From the NCBI GenBank assembly GCA_005777235.1, contig SXND01000096.1, forward strand, positions 1 through 64,000: a stretch of DNA of 64,000 bases, in the 5' to 3' direction. Numbering within the stretch: the first letter of the stretch is position 1; every line of letters starts with the position of its first letter. This stretch comes from Pseudomonadota bacterium (GTDB lineage: Bacteria; Tectomicrobia; Entotheonellia; Entotheonellales; Entotheonellaceae). The position numbers and the translations under genes were made by a program. This document shows, piece by piece, positions 52,993 through 61,423 of the stretch. The notes below the pieces were generated by a model that did no database searches, was not told the DNA's origin, and saw only the letters and a program-made list of their open reading frames with translations.

Positions 52993-54462
52993 ATGAGCCC
53001 AAAACGCCTTCTCCCTCTGCTCCTCATTTTGTTCGTGTTAGGTGCTCTGGCATTCCTGCTCAAGCGCACCCCAGCACCGATCCAACTGGCGGACGAAGTG
53101 GGTCTCGACAGTCTCGTGCCGAAGACCATGCCAGCCGACAGCATTAGTGGTCTCGACCTGTATCTGGGTGCGAAACCGCAGGAGAGTGTGCAACTGCGCA
53201 AACGCGACCAGACCTGGGTGGTTGCCAGCCGCTTTGACACACCCAGCAACAGTACGAAACTGCAACCGTTGCTGACGCAGCTCAGTACCTTACAAGGCGA
53301 GCTGCGTGCCGATTCCACCGCCTTGCTGGGAGATTTCCAACTGACCGACGAGCAGGCCCTGCATCTCAAGGTGTATACCGACAACCCCGACAAGCCCGCC
53401 GTGCATTTACTGGCGGGGAAGGGCAGTGCGGGCAAGGGCTTTATGCGCCGCAACGGTGAGGGTAAAGTCTATAGCGTCGACCTGCATTTACAAAGCACAG
53501 CCGGCCTCAGTGGCACGGCTACGGACCAGACGCTGACCGCCAAGCCCTGGCTCAACCTACACCTGCAGGACATACCAAAAGAGCAGATCAGGGCCGTCGA
53601 GCTGCTCGCTCCTGCACGCCGTCTACGCTTCAGCACCGATCCTGCCGCCACCGCCCCGTCCTGGACGCTGGTCGCGCCTGAACTGCCCTATAGCGTCAAG
53701 CCTGAGGCGGTGGAAAGCCTGGTGACGAGTCTGCGCACGATCCAGGCCGACGATGTCGCCGACCCGGCGCAACTGGTGGCGTATGGCCTGGACACGCCGC
53801 CATACCAGGCCATACTGACGCTCCAAGCCAGCGGCGAGGAGTCTCGCCAGGTGACGCTGCGCCTCGGCAATGAGGTGCCGGACAAACAGGGCAGTCGCTA
53901 TGCCCGTCTGGGCGAGGCTGGCCCGGTGTACGTGCTGCCGCAATGGCTCAGCCAGCGACTCTTTCCAACGCTTGGGACGCTGTTCACGTTACGCCTGCTC
54001 CAGGTGACGGAGGAGGAAGTGACCGAGGTCGCACTGCACGCCGAGGGCACCTCCTGGGCCCTCATACGCCAGGCGATGGATGCCTCAGCGTCTGGCACGC
54101 CTGCGGCGCCGATCTGGCAGGTGGTGGATGATCCCGAGGTCACGGTGGATACCGCCGCCGTGACCTCCCTCTTCGCCGCTGCCGGCCAGCTTGATGCCGA
54201 TGATCTTCCGGCCAGTCCGCCCACCGCGACGGGCCTGGACCAGTCGACGGCGCACGTGGCGTTTACCTGGCGTGATGGCCGTACCGCGCGTGTGCTCCTG
54301 GGGCACGCCGTCGACCAGGACAACCATGGCTATTATGCCAGCCGAGGGCACGAGGGCGAGGTCTTTGTGCTGACCACTATCACCTACAAAACCCTCACCG
54401 AGGCGATCACCAAACTCAAGCCGGGTAGCACCTCGGCGGATACGGTGTCCACGAAGCCGTGA
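52993..54462 (+). CDS. DUF4340 protein of the Gld-type transporter operon
   Basis: The product is 489 residues. One N-terminal membrane segment (about 5-22) anchors a large extracytoplasmic part. Two or more repeats share 'L-x-x-L-x-x-x-D' with 'W' ('QTWVVASRFDTPSN', 'SWTLVAPELPYSV', 'SWALIRQAMD'), the DUF4340 pattern. It lies 23 bp after the permease fusion. DUF4340 genes follow GldG-like genes in many phyla, so a role in the same complex is likely although its biochemistry is unknown. Confidence 0.88.
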   Translation: MSPKRLLPLLLILFVLGALAFLLKRTPAPIQLADEVGLDSLVPKTMPADSISGLDLYLGAKPQESVQLRKRDQTWVVASRFDTPSNSTKLQPLLTQLSTLQGELRADSTALLGDFQLTDEQALHLKVYTDNPDKPAVHLLAGKGSAGKGFMRRNGEGKVYSVDLHLQSTAGLSGTATDQTLTAKPWLNLHLQDIPKEQIRAVELLAPARRLRFSTDPAATAPSWTLVAPELPYSVKPEAVESLVTSLRTIQADDVADPAQLVAYGLDTPPYQAILTLQASGEESRQVTLRLGNEVPDKQGSRYARLGEAGPVYVLPQWLSQRLFPTLGTLFTLRLLQVTEEEVTEVALHAEGTSWALIRQAMDASASGTPAAPIWQVVDDPEVTVDTAAVTSLFAAAGQLDADDLPASPPTATGLDQSTAHVAFTWRDGRTARVLLGHAVDQDNHGYYASRGHEGEVFVLTTITYKTLTEAITKLKPGSTSADTVSTKP

Positions 54463-54528
54463 GGGCACTATGGAGCGACTGCATGGCGGAGTGGCCCACA
54501 CATTCGGGCGGACATGATGGGAGAGGAC

Positions 54529-55005
54529 ATGCGCATTCCTGGCGAACAACGTAGCCCCTATCCCGACGAGGTGGGACAGCGCGCTGGGCTCTTCACGGCA
54601 GCGATTCATAGCAATGACATGGAGAGCGCCTGGGCCATGCTCTCCAAAGAGACACGTGGGATGCGCTACGGCGTGTGGGCGACGCGTGCGCACATCGACA
54701 TGCAAGTCGCCTACCGCGCCGCCTATGACACAGCGCATCCCATGCGGGAGGCCCTCCTGGCAGATTTCCGCGCTATTGTCCTGCATCACTGGGCCCTCGA
54801 TGATCTGGCCGATGTCGGGATCACCCCGACACGCTATGTCGATGATCTGCACGCCTTTGCGTTTTTGCCGTTCGGCGTCACCAATGATGCCAGCTGGATT
54901 ACCCACCGCCGCGTCATGGCTGGGGTGATCCTGCCGATGCTCCTCGAAGATGGAGTGTGGCAGGTGGATCTCCCCGGTTGGCGTTTTTTCACCACGTCGT
55001 CGTAA
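54529..55005 (+). CDS. Hypothetical protein
   Basis: The product is 158 residues. ATG 54529 is chosen since GGGAGAGG lies just before it, rather than the ATGs at 54514/54517. It is rich in Ala, His and Trp, with 'ETRGMRYGVWATRAHIDMQ', 'VLHHWALDDLADVG' and a beta-strand-like end 'GVWQVDLPGWRFF'. The last part recalls lumazine- or NTF2-like folds but I cannot assign a family. It ends 14 bp before the DinB-like gene, suggesting co-transcription. Confidence 0.65.
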   Translation: MRIPGEQRSPYPDEVGQRAGLFTAAIHSNDMESAWAMLSKETRGMRYGVWATRAHIDMQVAYRAAYDTAHPMREALLADFRAIVLHHWALDDLADVGITPTRYVDDLHAFAFLPFGVTNDASWITHRRVMAGVILPMLLEDGVWQVDLPGWRFFTTSS

Positions 55006-55019
55006 CGAAGGAACCCACC

Positions 55020-55547
55020 ATGGAAGCCAGACATATTGTGCTGGACGGGCTCGAACGGATTCACGCCATCCTGCGGCGTGCCCTCACGGACCTGAGTCTC
55101 GAAGAGGCGATGCGCCAACCACGCCCGGATAGCAATTCCATCGCCTGGTTGGTGTGGCACTTAACCCGTGTACAAGATAACGGCATTTCCGGCCTTTTCG
55201 GTCAACCCCAAGCCTGGATCAGTGCGGGCTGGCACGCGCAGTTTGGCATGGAGGCCGACCCAGACAACGAAGGCCAGGGGCACACGCCAGAACAGGTCGC
55301 CGCCTTTCGCACGCCCTCACTGCAGACGCTGTTGGCGTACCACGAGAGCGTGTCGGCGCGCTCGAAAGCCTTTGTCGAGGCCCTCACACCAGCGGAGTTT
55401 GACCGCGAGCTCGACGAGCCGCAGTACCAGCCACTCCCGACAGTGGGCGTACGGCTCGTGAGTATTTTGTCGGATAATCTGCAACACGCAGGGCAGGTGG
55501 CCTATTTACGAGGCTTCTGGCAAGGCAAGGGCTGGATGCGCGCCTAA
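55020..55547 (+). CDS. DinB-like four-helix metalloprotein
   Basis: The product is 175 residues from ATG 55020 (GAAGGAACC upstream). The family pattern is clear: 'LRRALTDLSLEEAMRQPRPDSNSIAWLVWHLTRVQD' (only partly quoted), with the first His in 'VWHLTR' and others in the closing helix 'LQHAGQVAYLRGF'. Such DinB_2/mycothiol-dependent-isomerase relatives bind a metal with three His and act as thiol-dependent transferases. The partner thiol and substrate are unknown. It is downstream of a hypothetical gene. Confidence 0.88.
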   Translation: MEARHIVLDGLERIHAILRRALTDLSLEEAMRQPRPDSNSIAWLVWHLTRVQDNGISGLFGQPQAWISAGWHAQFGMEADPDNEGQGHTPEQVAAFRTPSLQTLLAYHESVSARSKAFVEALTPAEFDRELDEPQYQPLPTVGVRLVSILSDNLQHAGQVAYLRGFWQGKGWMRA

Positions 55548-55558
55548 GAGTCTCTGCC

Positions 55559-55587
55559 GATTGGGACGGCCAGCCGGTCGTCCCGAC
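55559..55587 (+). terminator. GGGACG-stem hairpin after the DinB-like gene
   Basis: GGGACG at 55563-55568 pairs with CGTCCC at 55579-55584 around a 10-base loop, 12 bp downstream of the stop codon. It resembles the GTCGGGGCGA hairpins at 29787 and 43516. Terminator or repeat. Confidence 0.4.
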
Positions 55588-55608
55588 GCTGTGACGACTC
55601 ACCTGACC

Positions 55609-55750
55609 TAAATGTCTGTTTCATAAATACACTGCCAGTTCTCCAGGGTTTTTCCTGGGACCGCCACGCTCCAGCGTGGCTTCCGGAGCCGGGCTGGAGC
55701 CCGGCGGTCCCAGGAGGGCACTGGCGTAGGACTGACGACATGGACATCTA
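55609..55750. mobile_element. 142-bp TA-flanked MITE-like element, copy 2
   Basis: It has the same length, arms and core order as 4120-4261: left TAAATGTCTGTTTCATAAA, right arm reverse-complemented CTAGATGTCCATGTCGTCAG, core hairpin bounded by CCTGGG/CCCAGG (about 55656-55715). TA lies at both tips. The right tip provides the TAG stop of the minus-strand amidohydrolase gene, just as copy 1 does for the surface-protein gene. Confidence 0.75.
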
Positions 55751-56575
55751 GTGGGAGCGTTGCCAGCCGAGCCAGTTACAGATTGCCTCGCCCATCACCA
55801 ACTCTTGGTCACGTCCCTGTAGCCACGGCAGCTCTTCGGTGAACATGGTGACACATTGCCGGTACGAACACGGCATGCGGGTGATATCCGTGCCCCAGAA
55901 GCAGCGCTTCGGGCCGAAAGCATCAACAATCTGCTGGAGATAGTGGTGAATGTTGCGATAGGGGTAGGGCTGGCTTGAATAACTGGGCGCGCCCGAGAGC
56001 TTCACCGCGACATTAGGGTATTGAGCCAACGCCAGCATGTCGCCGAGATTGGCAAAGGCGGCGTCATCCGTCCCAAACCCGCCGGCACCACCGCGACCAC
56101 AGTGGTCAATATGCAATTTCAACCCGGGATGACGCGCGGCAATAGCCCCGAGTTCGGCCATATGGCCGCCCGCCAGCAGACCAATGGGCAAGCCAGCCTC
56201 CTCACATGCGGCCCAGAACCAGTTGACCGTGCCGTCGGTCCACCAACTCTCCTGGTGTGGCTGATTGAAGGTGAAACGAAAGCCCACCATGCCAGGCCGT
56301 TGCCGCCAGTTTTTCACAATAGTGGGGCCATCTGGGCTCTGAAGATCGAAATGTCCCAGAATGCAGAACGTATTGGGGTGTTGGCGCACGGCATCGACCG
56401 CCTGCACATTCACCGCCTCCCCCAGCGTGCTGGGCGGATGAATGACGGCCGCATCAACACCCGCCTCCGCCATTTCCTGCAAGGCGTCAGCGAGCGCGTA
56501 GGTGGGGATCTGCCGGTGGTGCTGCGCCATGCGGGCGTTTTCCCAGAGGTGGATTTGGGAATCGACGATCTGCAT
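55748..56575 (-). CDS. Amidohydrolase (ACMSD/TIM-barrel type)
   Basis: The product is 275 residues. ATG 56575 (CAAGGAGACAC upstream) is chosen because 'MQIVDSQIHLWEN' is the normal family start with its metal-binding QIHLW motif; the frame extends upstream without support. Other landmarks are 'GFRFTFNQPH', 'HIDHCGRGGAG' and 'CFWGTDITRMP' (catalytic Asp region). This amidohydrolase_2 group includes lactonases (e.g. 2-pyrone-4,6-dicarbolactonase-like) and decarboxylases. The stop codon lies in the adjacent MITE-like element, and the last residues 'LGWQRSH' may reflect a slightly altered C-terminus. Confidence 0.88.
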   Translation of the reverse strand: MQIVDSQIHLWENARMAQHHRQIPTYALADALQEMAEAGVDAAVIHPPSTLGEAVNVQAVDAVRQHPNTFCILGHFDLQSPDGPTIVKNWRQRPGMVGFRFTFNQPHQESWWTDGTVNWFWAACEEAGLPIGLLAGGHMAELGAIAARHPGLKLHIDHCGRGGAGGFGTDDAAFANLGDMLALAQYPNVAVKLSGAPSYSSQPYPYRNIHHYLQQIVDAFGPKRCFWGTDITRMPCSYRQCVTMFTEELPWLQGRDQELVMGEAICNWLGWQRSH

Positions 56576-56946
56576 TACGTGTCTCCTTGCAGTAAAGCCT
56601 GTCCTCTGCCCCGTCCCCACATGGGACGTGACGAGCCCTGCCCGGGTGGCGGCTGTCCATTGTGGGCAGTCGTGTGCCAGCGACGGCATGCCGCGCGTGA
56701 TTCTAGCCATTCGCTCTGCCCGGCACAAGAGGGCTGGCGGGCACAGGCCTGTGGTGTGTGCGACTACGACGCGGGCCTCCTCCCTCCACGCCGCGACCAG
56801 GGCTCGATGGTCCTGTGGTCTCCTGCAGCCGCTGCTTGTCTGCGAACCAGGTGTACAGCAGCGTGCGCAGTCCATACACGCCAAGCTCGCCACATCGCCG
56901 CCCAGGACGTCGCTGCATGCCCCGTTTCCTCGTGCCGCCGCCGCCT
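56576..56946. other. 371-bp gap without recognised gene
   Basis: Open frames here are compositional shadows. A modest hairpin (CGTCCCC-ACAT-GGGACG) lies near 56612-56630. No promoter boxes, terminal repeats or RNA motif stood out. Confidence 0.4.
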
Positions 56947-58035
56947 TCAGCTGACCCGGTAGCGCTGGACGGCGTCCGCATCCAACGCAATGCCCAGACC
57001 CGGCCCGGACGGCGCCACCAGACAGCCGGCCTCCAGTGCCGGCATGCCCTGCAGAATGGCTTCCGAGCGCGGCACATTCTCCACCAGATAGCTATTGGGA
57101 ATCGCCGCCAGCAAGTGCACATGGATTTCCGGGATCACATGACCACAGACCGGGATGTGATACGCCTGTGCTAACGCCGCCACTCGGCGCCAGGGGGTGA
57201 TACCGCCAATGCGACCCAGGTCAATGATGGCGATGTCCGTGCCCCGCGCCTGGAACAGCCGATGGAAATCGCTGAGCTGATACAGGTGCTCCCCCGTGGC
57301 CACCGGGATGAGCAAGTCCTGGGCAATCGTCGCCAGCCCTGTGACGTCTTCATGCTGCACCGGATCTTCGAGCCAGGCAATCCCCGCCTCTTGCAAGGCC
57401 CGCCCCGTCTGCATGGCCTGGCCAAGCTGCCAGGTTTCCGTGGCGTCTACCAGTACGCGAATCTCCGGCCCCACCGCCTCGCGTACGGCATGCACGCGCC
57501 GCGCCTCGTCCTCCGGGTGCGCCTCATGGCCCAGGCGCATCTTGATCGCCGTGTAGCCATTGGCCACGTGCTTCCCGGCCGATGCCGCCAGGGCCTCCAG
57601 CGATAGGTTGTACCACAGGCCATCGCTGGCATAGGCCGGCACGCGGTCACGGTAGCCGCCCAGCAGGCGATACAGCGGCTGCCCGAGCGTTTTGCCGGCG
57701 GCGTCCCACAGGGCAATGTCGAGCGGGGCAATGGCGTAGTGCAGCAAGCCGCCAGGACCAATCCAATCACCAGCTTTGGCCAGACGCTCCCAGGCCGCTT
57801 CGACTTCCAGGACGTGCATGCCGATCAGCTGGCTGCTGAGTTCCCGCGTCGCCTGCCCGACGGCAGCCACCAGAGCCTGCCGGGGCGAGACAATGTAGCC
57901 ATGGCCCTGCACGCCATCGGCGGTGGTGACACGTGCCAGCACGTGCCAATTGCCGGTCACCTGCCGCCCGGCAGCACTATATGGCTGTGCCACCGGCACG
58001 CACAGGACATCAACTTCGACCTGGGTTATCTTCAT
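56947..58035 (-). CDS. Mandelate racemase/muconate-lactonizing enzyme-family protein
   Basis: The product is 362 residues. ATG 58035 has GAAGGAGCACACT upstream. The enolase-superfamily metal ligands are in 'RVLVDATETW' (Asp), 'IAWLEDPVQ' (Glu) and 'VATGEHLY' (Glu). The His-Asp dyad region is present ('IIDLGRIGG', 'CGHVIPEIHVH'). The K-x-K base reads 'AIKMRLG', so the second Lys is Arg. That matches mandelate-racemase-group sugar-acid dehydratases more than muconate cycloisomerases. The substrate is unknown. It is upstream of the amidohydrolase on the same strand, suggesting one pathway. Confidence 0.9.
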   Translation of the reverse strand: MKITQVEVDVLCVPVAQPYSAAGRQVTGNWHVLARVTTADGVQGHGYIVSPRQALVAAVGQATRELSSQLIGMHVLEVEAAWERLAKAGDWIGPGGLLHYAIAPLDIALWDAAGKTLGQPLYRLLGGYRDRVPAYASDGLWYNLSLEALAASAGKHVANGYTAIKMRLGHEAHPEDEARRVHAVREAVGPEIRVLVDATETWQLGQAMQTGRALQEAGIAWLEDPVQHEDVTGLATIAQDLLIPVATGEHLYQLSDFHRLFQARGTDIAIIDLGRIGGITPWRRVAALAQAYHIPVCGHVIPEIHVHLLAAIPNSYLVENVPRSEAILQGMPALEAGCLVAPSGPGLGIALDADAVQRYRVS

Positions 58036-58307
58036 AGTGTGCTCCTTCACGACAAGAGAACAAGGGATGGGCGACTCTCAGGTGCAGTGTCCAGGCGGCA
58101 CCATACCAGGGAGCAGCCAGGCAGCGCAAGCCAGGCACGTACCAGTCCTCGCAACTTGTGGCACCTGATTTATCTATTCCACTTAATATAGCTCAGCTTA
58201 GCCCTCAGTCATGTACCAGGGTATACTGAGATACCGCATTGCTCTCTGCGGAGAGCATGCGCCAAGCAGCGTGCCCCTTACCACCATTATGACCAGAGGA
58301 GAACCTC

Positions 58308-60569
58308 ATGCCTTTTCTTGCTCATCCCGAGAACACTGCTGGCCAGCCCCACCTGTTGCACGAGCATTTGCGGGGTGTTGGTGCCCTGGCCCGTGGCTTT
58401 GCGGCCGCCGCCAACCCCCAGTTGGCCACCGTGGCGTACCGGGCGGGCCTGTTGCACGACCTGGGGAAATATCGCGAAGAGTTTCAGGAGTACTTGCGTG
58501 CTGAGCGCCCTGGCAGTGTGGATACGCATCACGCGGTGTATGGCGCCGCCCTGGCATTCCAGCGGCGCTGGTTGGGCCTGGCGTTTGCTATCGCAGGCCA
58601 TCACGCCGGCTTGCATGACCTCAGCCAGTTACAAACCCTGGTCCGAGATGAGAAATACCAGGCGACCGCGCGACTCCCGCTCTTGCTCGAACGCTTTACC
58701 GCTGAGGTTGGCCCCCTGGATGCCGGGTTTACGGAGCCGCCGTTTGACCGTTCCCAGGCCCTCTACCTGGAGTTCTACGTGCGCATGCTATTTTCGGCGC
58801 TGGTGGATGCGGACTTCCTGGATACTGAGGCGCACTTTACAGGTTCCCTGCGGCCATCCTGCGTCTTCCAGCCAGACATCCTGTTGCAGCAGCTCCTCGC
58901 CGAGAAAGCGACCAAATCATCCGCCGGTGCCCTCAACGTGGTGCGCCACCGCATTTTTCAGCAATGCCTGGAAGCTGCGGAACAGCCACCCGGCTTTTTT
59001 TCCTTAACCGTGCCAACAGGTGGCGGCAAAACGCTGGCCAGCATGGCCTTCGCGTTGCGACACGCCGAGCGGTACGGCTTGCGACGCATTATCGTCGTCA
59101 TCCCGTACCTGTCCATCATCGAGCAAAATGCCGCGCAGTATCGACGCATATTTGATCTCGACAATACCGGCATTGTGATCGAACACCACTCCGCTGTTGC
59201 TGTGCCCGAAGACCAGGAAGAGCGTACCCGTTCCCCACTCGAATACGCAGCAGACAATTGGGATGCGCCGATTATCGTCACCACCTCGGTGCAGTTTATT
59301 GAATCCCTGTTTGCCAACCGCCCCGCACGCTGCCGGAAGCTGCACAACATCGCGCGAGCCGTCGTCATCTTCGATGAAGTACAAACCCTGCCCACCCACC
59401 TGCTGCATCCTCTCTTGAACATGTTACGCACACTCCAGACGCATTACGGGGTCAGTACGGTCTTTGCGACCGCGACGCAACCAGCCTTTCGCTACCAGGC
59501 CACCACACTGCCTGAAGGATTTCGTGCCCAGAAGGTTATCGAAATCGCCCACGATACCAATCAGACTTTTAGTGCCCTGCGTCGAGTGACCTTCAGACTT
59601 CCGGCACCTGGGGAAACACGGGACTGGCCGACGCTGGCCGCAGAGATGGCGGCGTGTCCGCAAGCGCTCTGTGTGGTGAACGTACGCCAGCACGCCTTCG
59701 CATTGTGGGAAGCATTACGCACGACCCTTACCCTGGAGGAACGTGACACGGTGTTTCATCTGTCATCGGCCATGTGTGCCCAGCATCGCTTTGATCTCCT
59801 GGGGGAGGAGCGCGATCCGGCCGTCGGGACGATCCGCCACCGCCTGCGCACCGGCCAGCCCTGCCGGGTGATCTCCACGCCATTGATTGAAGCCGGGGTA
59901 GACGTGGATTTCCCGCTGGTCTGGCGCGCCGTGGGTCCGCTCGATGCCATCGTGCAGGCGGCTGGACGCTGCAATCGCGAAGGACGTTTACAGGATGCCC
60001 ATGGCGCTCCGGCCCTGGGGGAGGTGCGTATCTTCCGCCCGGTCGAAGCCACGCTACCACCTGGTCTCTACAAGGTAGCGACCGGGATCACGGAGACCTT
60101 GCTGGCCGGCATCGACGTGGAAACGTTGGTGACCGATCCGACGCTCTTGGCGCGCTACTTCAGTCAACTGTACCAGTACGTGCCGACGGATTACGCCAAA
60201 GCCGGCGAAGAGGCCATTCAAACAGACCGTGCCAATCTCCGTTTCCGCGAAGTGGCGCGGAAAGCGCGGGTGATTACCGACGACACACAGCTCGTGATCG
60301 TGCCCTATGGGCAGGGGAAAAAGCATATCGCCGCTCTCCGTGCACGACCGCAGGCATCGGGGCGGGCGCGTTTTACCAAGGCGGATCTCCAACGACTGCA
60401 ACGTTTTATGGTGAATGTGCGCCAACGCGATTTCATGCAACTGCGGGCTCTGGGTCAGCTGCATCCGCTCCTTGCCAATCTCGAACTCTATGTGCTGTCC
60501 AAAGGTTTCTATCATGCTGACCTGGGTCTGCTCATCAATCAACGACCCATGGAGGATTTTCTCCAATGA
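58308..60569 (+). CDS. cas3: CRISPR-associated helicase/nuclease Cas3 (HD fused), type I-C
   Basis: The product is 753 residues. The HD nuclease domain (about 10-200) has 'LLHDLGKY' at 48-55 and 'AGHHAGLHD'. The SF2 helicase has Walker A 'VPTGGGKTLAS' (about 235-245), the DEAH-type box 'VIFDEVQTL', 'FATATQPAF' (motif III) and 'QAAGRCNREG' (motif VI). It unwinds and degrades target DNA recruited by Cascade. GAGGAGAAC precedes ATG 58308. Gene order with cas5c and cas8c identifies subtype I-C. Its stop overlaps the cas5c start by four bases. Confidence 0.96.
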   Translation: MPFLAHPENTAGQPHLLHEHLRGVGALARGFAAAANPQLATVAYRAGLLHDLGKYREEFQEYLRAERPGSVDTHHAVYGAALAFQRRWLGLAFAIAGHHAGLHDLSQLQTLVRDEKYQATARLPLLLERFTAEVGPLDAGFTEPPFDRSQALYLEFYVRMLFSALVDADFLDTEAHFTGSLRPSCVFQPDILLQQLLAEKATKSSAGALNVVRHRIFQQCLEAAEQPPGFFSLTVPTGGGKTLASMAFALRHAERYGLRRIIVVIPYLSIIEQNAAQYRRIFDLDNTGIVIEHHSAVAVPEDQEERTRSPLEYAADNWDAPIIVTTSVQFIESLFANRPARCRKLHNIARAVVIFDEVQTLPTHLLHPLLNMLRTLQTHYGVSTVFATATQPAFRYQATTLPEGFRAQKVIEIAHDTNQTFSALRRVTFRLPAPGETRDWPTLAAEMAACPQALCVVNVRQHAFALWEALRTTLTLEERDTVFHLSSAMCAQHRFDLLGEERDPAVGTIRHRLRTGQPCRVISTPLIEAGVDVDFPLVWRAVGPLDAIVQAAGRCNREGRLQDAHGAPALGEVRIFRPVEATLPPGLYKVATGITETLLAGIDVETLVTDPTLLARYFSQLYQYVPTDYAKAGEEAIQTDRANLRFREVARKARVITDDTQLVIVPYGQGKKHIAALRARPQASGRARFTKADLQRLQRFMVNVRQRDFMQLRALGQLHPLLANLELYVLSKGFYHADLGLLINQRPMEDFLQ

Positions 60570-61408
60570 ATGGTAACCGTGTGACGCTGCGTGTGTGGGG
60601 CGATTTTGCCTGCTTTACGCGCCCTGAGATGAAAGTGGAGCGTGTCAGTTATCCGGTGATGACCCCTTCTGCCGCACGCGGCATTCTCGAAGCGATCTTC
60701 TGGGAACCGCAGATGTATTACCTGATTGACACCATCCACATCATCAAACGCGGGCGCTGGTTGTCGTTCCGCCGTAACGAAGTGACGAACGTCATCAGCC
60801 TGAATAGCGCCAAAACGTGGATGCAAGCACCAGAGAAAGTCACGCCGATCCGCGCCGGGGGCGGTGCCGATGACGGCACGCAACGTAATATGCTGGCGCT
60901 GGAGGATGTCGAATACCTGATTACCGCCGAAGTGCGCCTGACCGACATCGGCACGCGCCACAACCTGCTGCAAAAATATCTCGACGAGATCGCCCGACGC
61001 GCCCAGAGTGGCAAGTGCTATCACCGCCCGGCGCTCGGGGTACGGGAATGTGCCGCCGATTTCGAGTGGGTAGAGAACCCGCAGGCGATGCTCGCACACC
61101 GTGCGGCGGCACTGGGCGACGCCTGGGAGGACTACACAGAAGACCTGGGTCTCATGTTGTATGACGTGTTCGACGTGCACGAACGTGCCGCCGGGTTCCG
61201 CTGGTTCACATCAGCGGAGCTGGATGCCTTGCCACCGCCGCGCCAAGGAGGCCGCTCCAGACGCGCTGCTGCACCGGCCCCGCCGCGCTACGAGGGCCGA
61301 CTGGTTGCGCCAGCAGCGACGTTTTTTCACGCACATGTCCAGGCATCAGCCATGGACTGCCATCCTGAGCGCGTGCGCTTTGTCCAACAGGCCCAATCTC
61401 ATCCGTAA
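60566..61408 (+). CDS. cas5c: Cas5c (Cas5d) crRNA-processing endoribonuclease
   Basis: The product is 280 residues. The N-terminus 'VTLRVWGDFACFTRPEMKVERVSY' (partial) and 'TPSAARGILEAIFW' is diagnostic of the Cas5d/Cas5c group. In type I-C this protein replaces Cas6, cutting pre-crRNA and staying bound to the 5' handle. 'FRRNEV' and a His/Lys-rich centre are present. A proline/arginine-rich C-terminal insert (about 235-255) is unusual for the group. It is translationally coupled to cas3 (ATGA). Confidence 0.95.
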   Translation: MNGNRVTLRVWGDFACFTRPEMKVERVSYPVMTPSAARGILEAIFWEPQMYYLIDTIHIIKRGRWLSFRRNEVTNVISLNSAKTWMQAPEKVTPIRAGGGADDGTQRNMLALEDVEYLITAEVRLTDIGTRHNLLQKYLDEIARRAQSGKCYHRPALGVRECAADFEWVENPQAMLAHRAAALGDAWEDYTEDLGLMLYDVFDVHERAAGFRWFTSAELDALPPPRQGGRSRRAAAPAPPRYEGRLVAPAATFFHAHVQASAMDCHPERVRFVQQAQSHP

Positions 61409-61423
61409 ACAGGAGGTGCATGG

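Noticed and set aside
58036-58307. CRISPR array or leader upstream of cas3
   Set aside because: No repeat of 30 or more bases recurs; the gap is just AT-richer promoter-like DNA.
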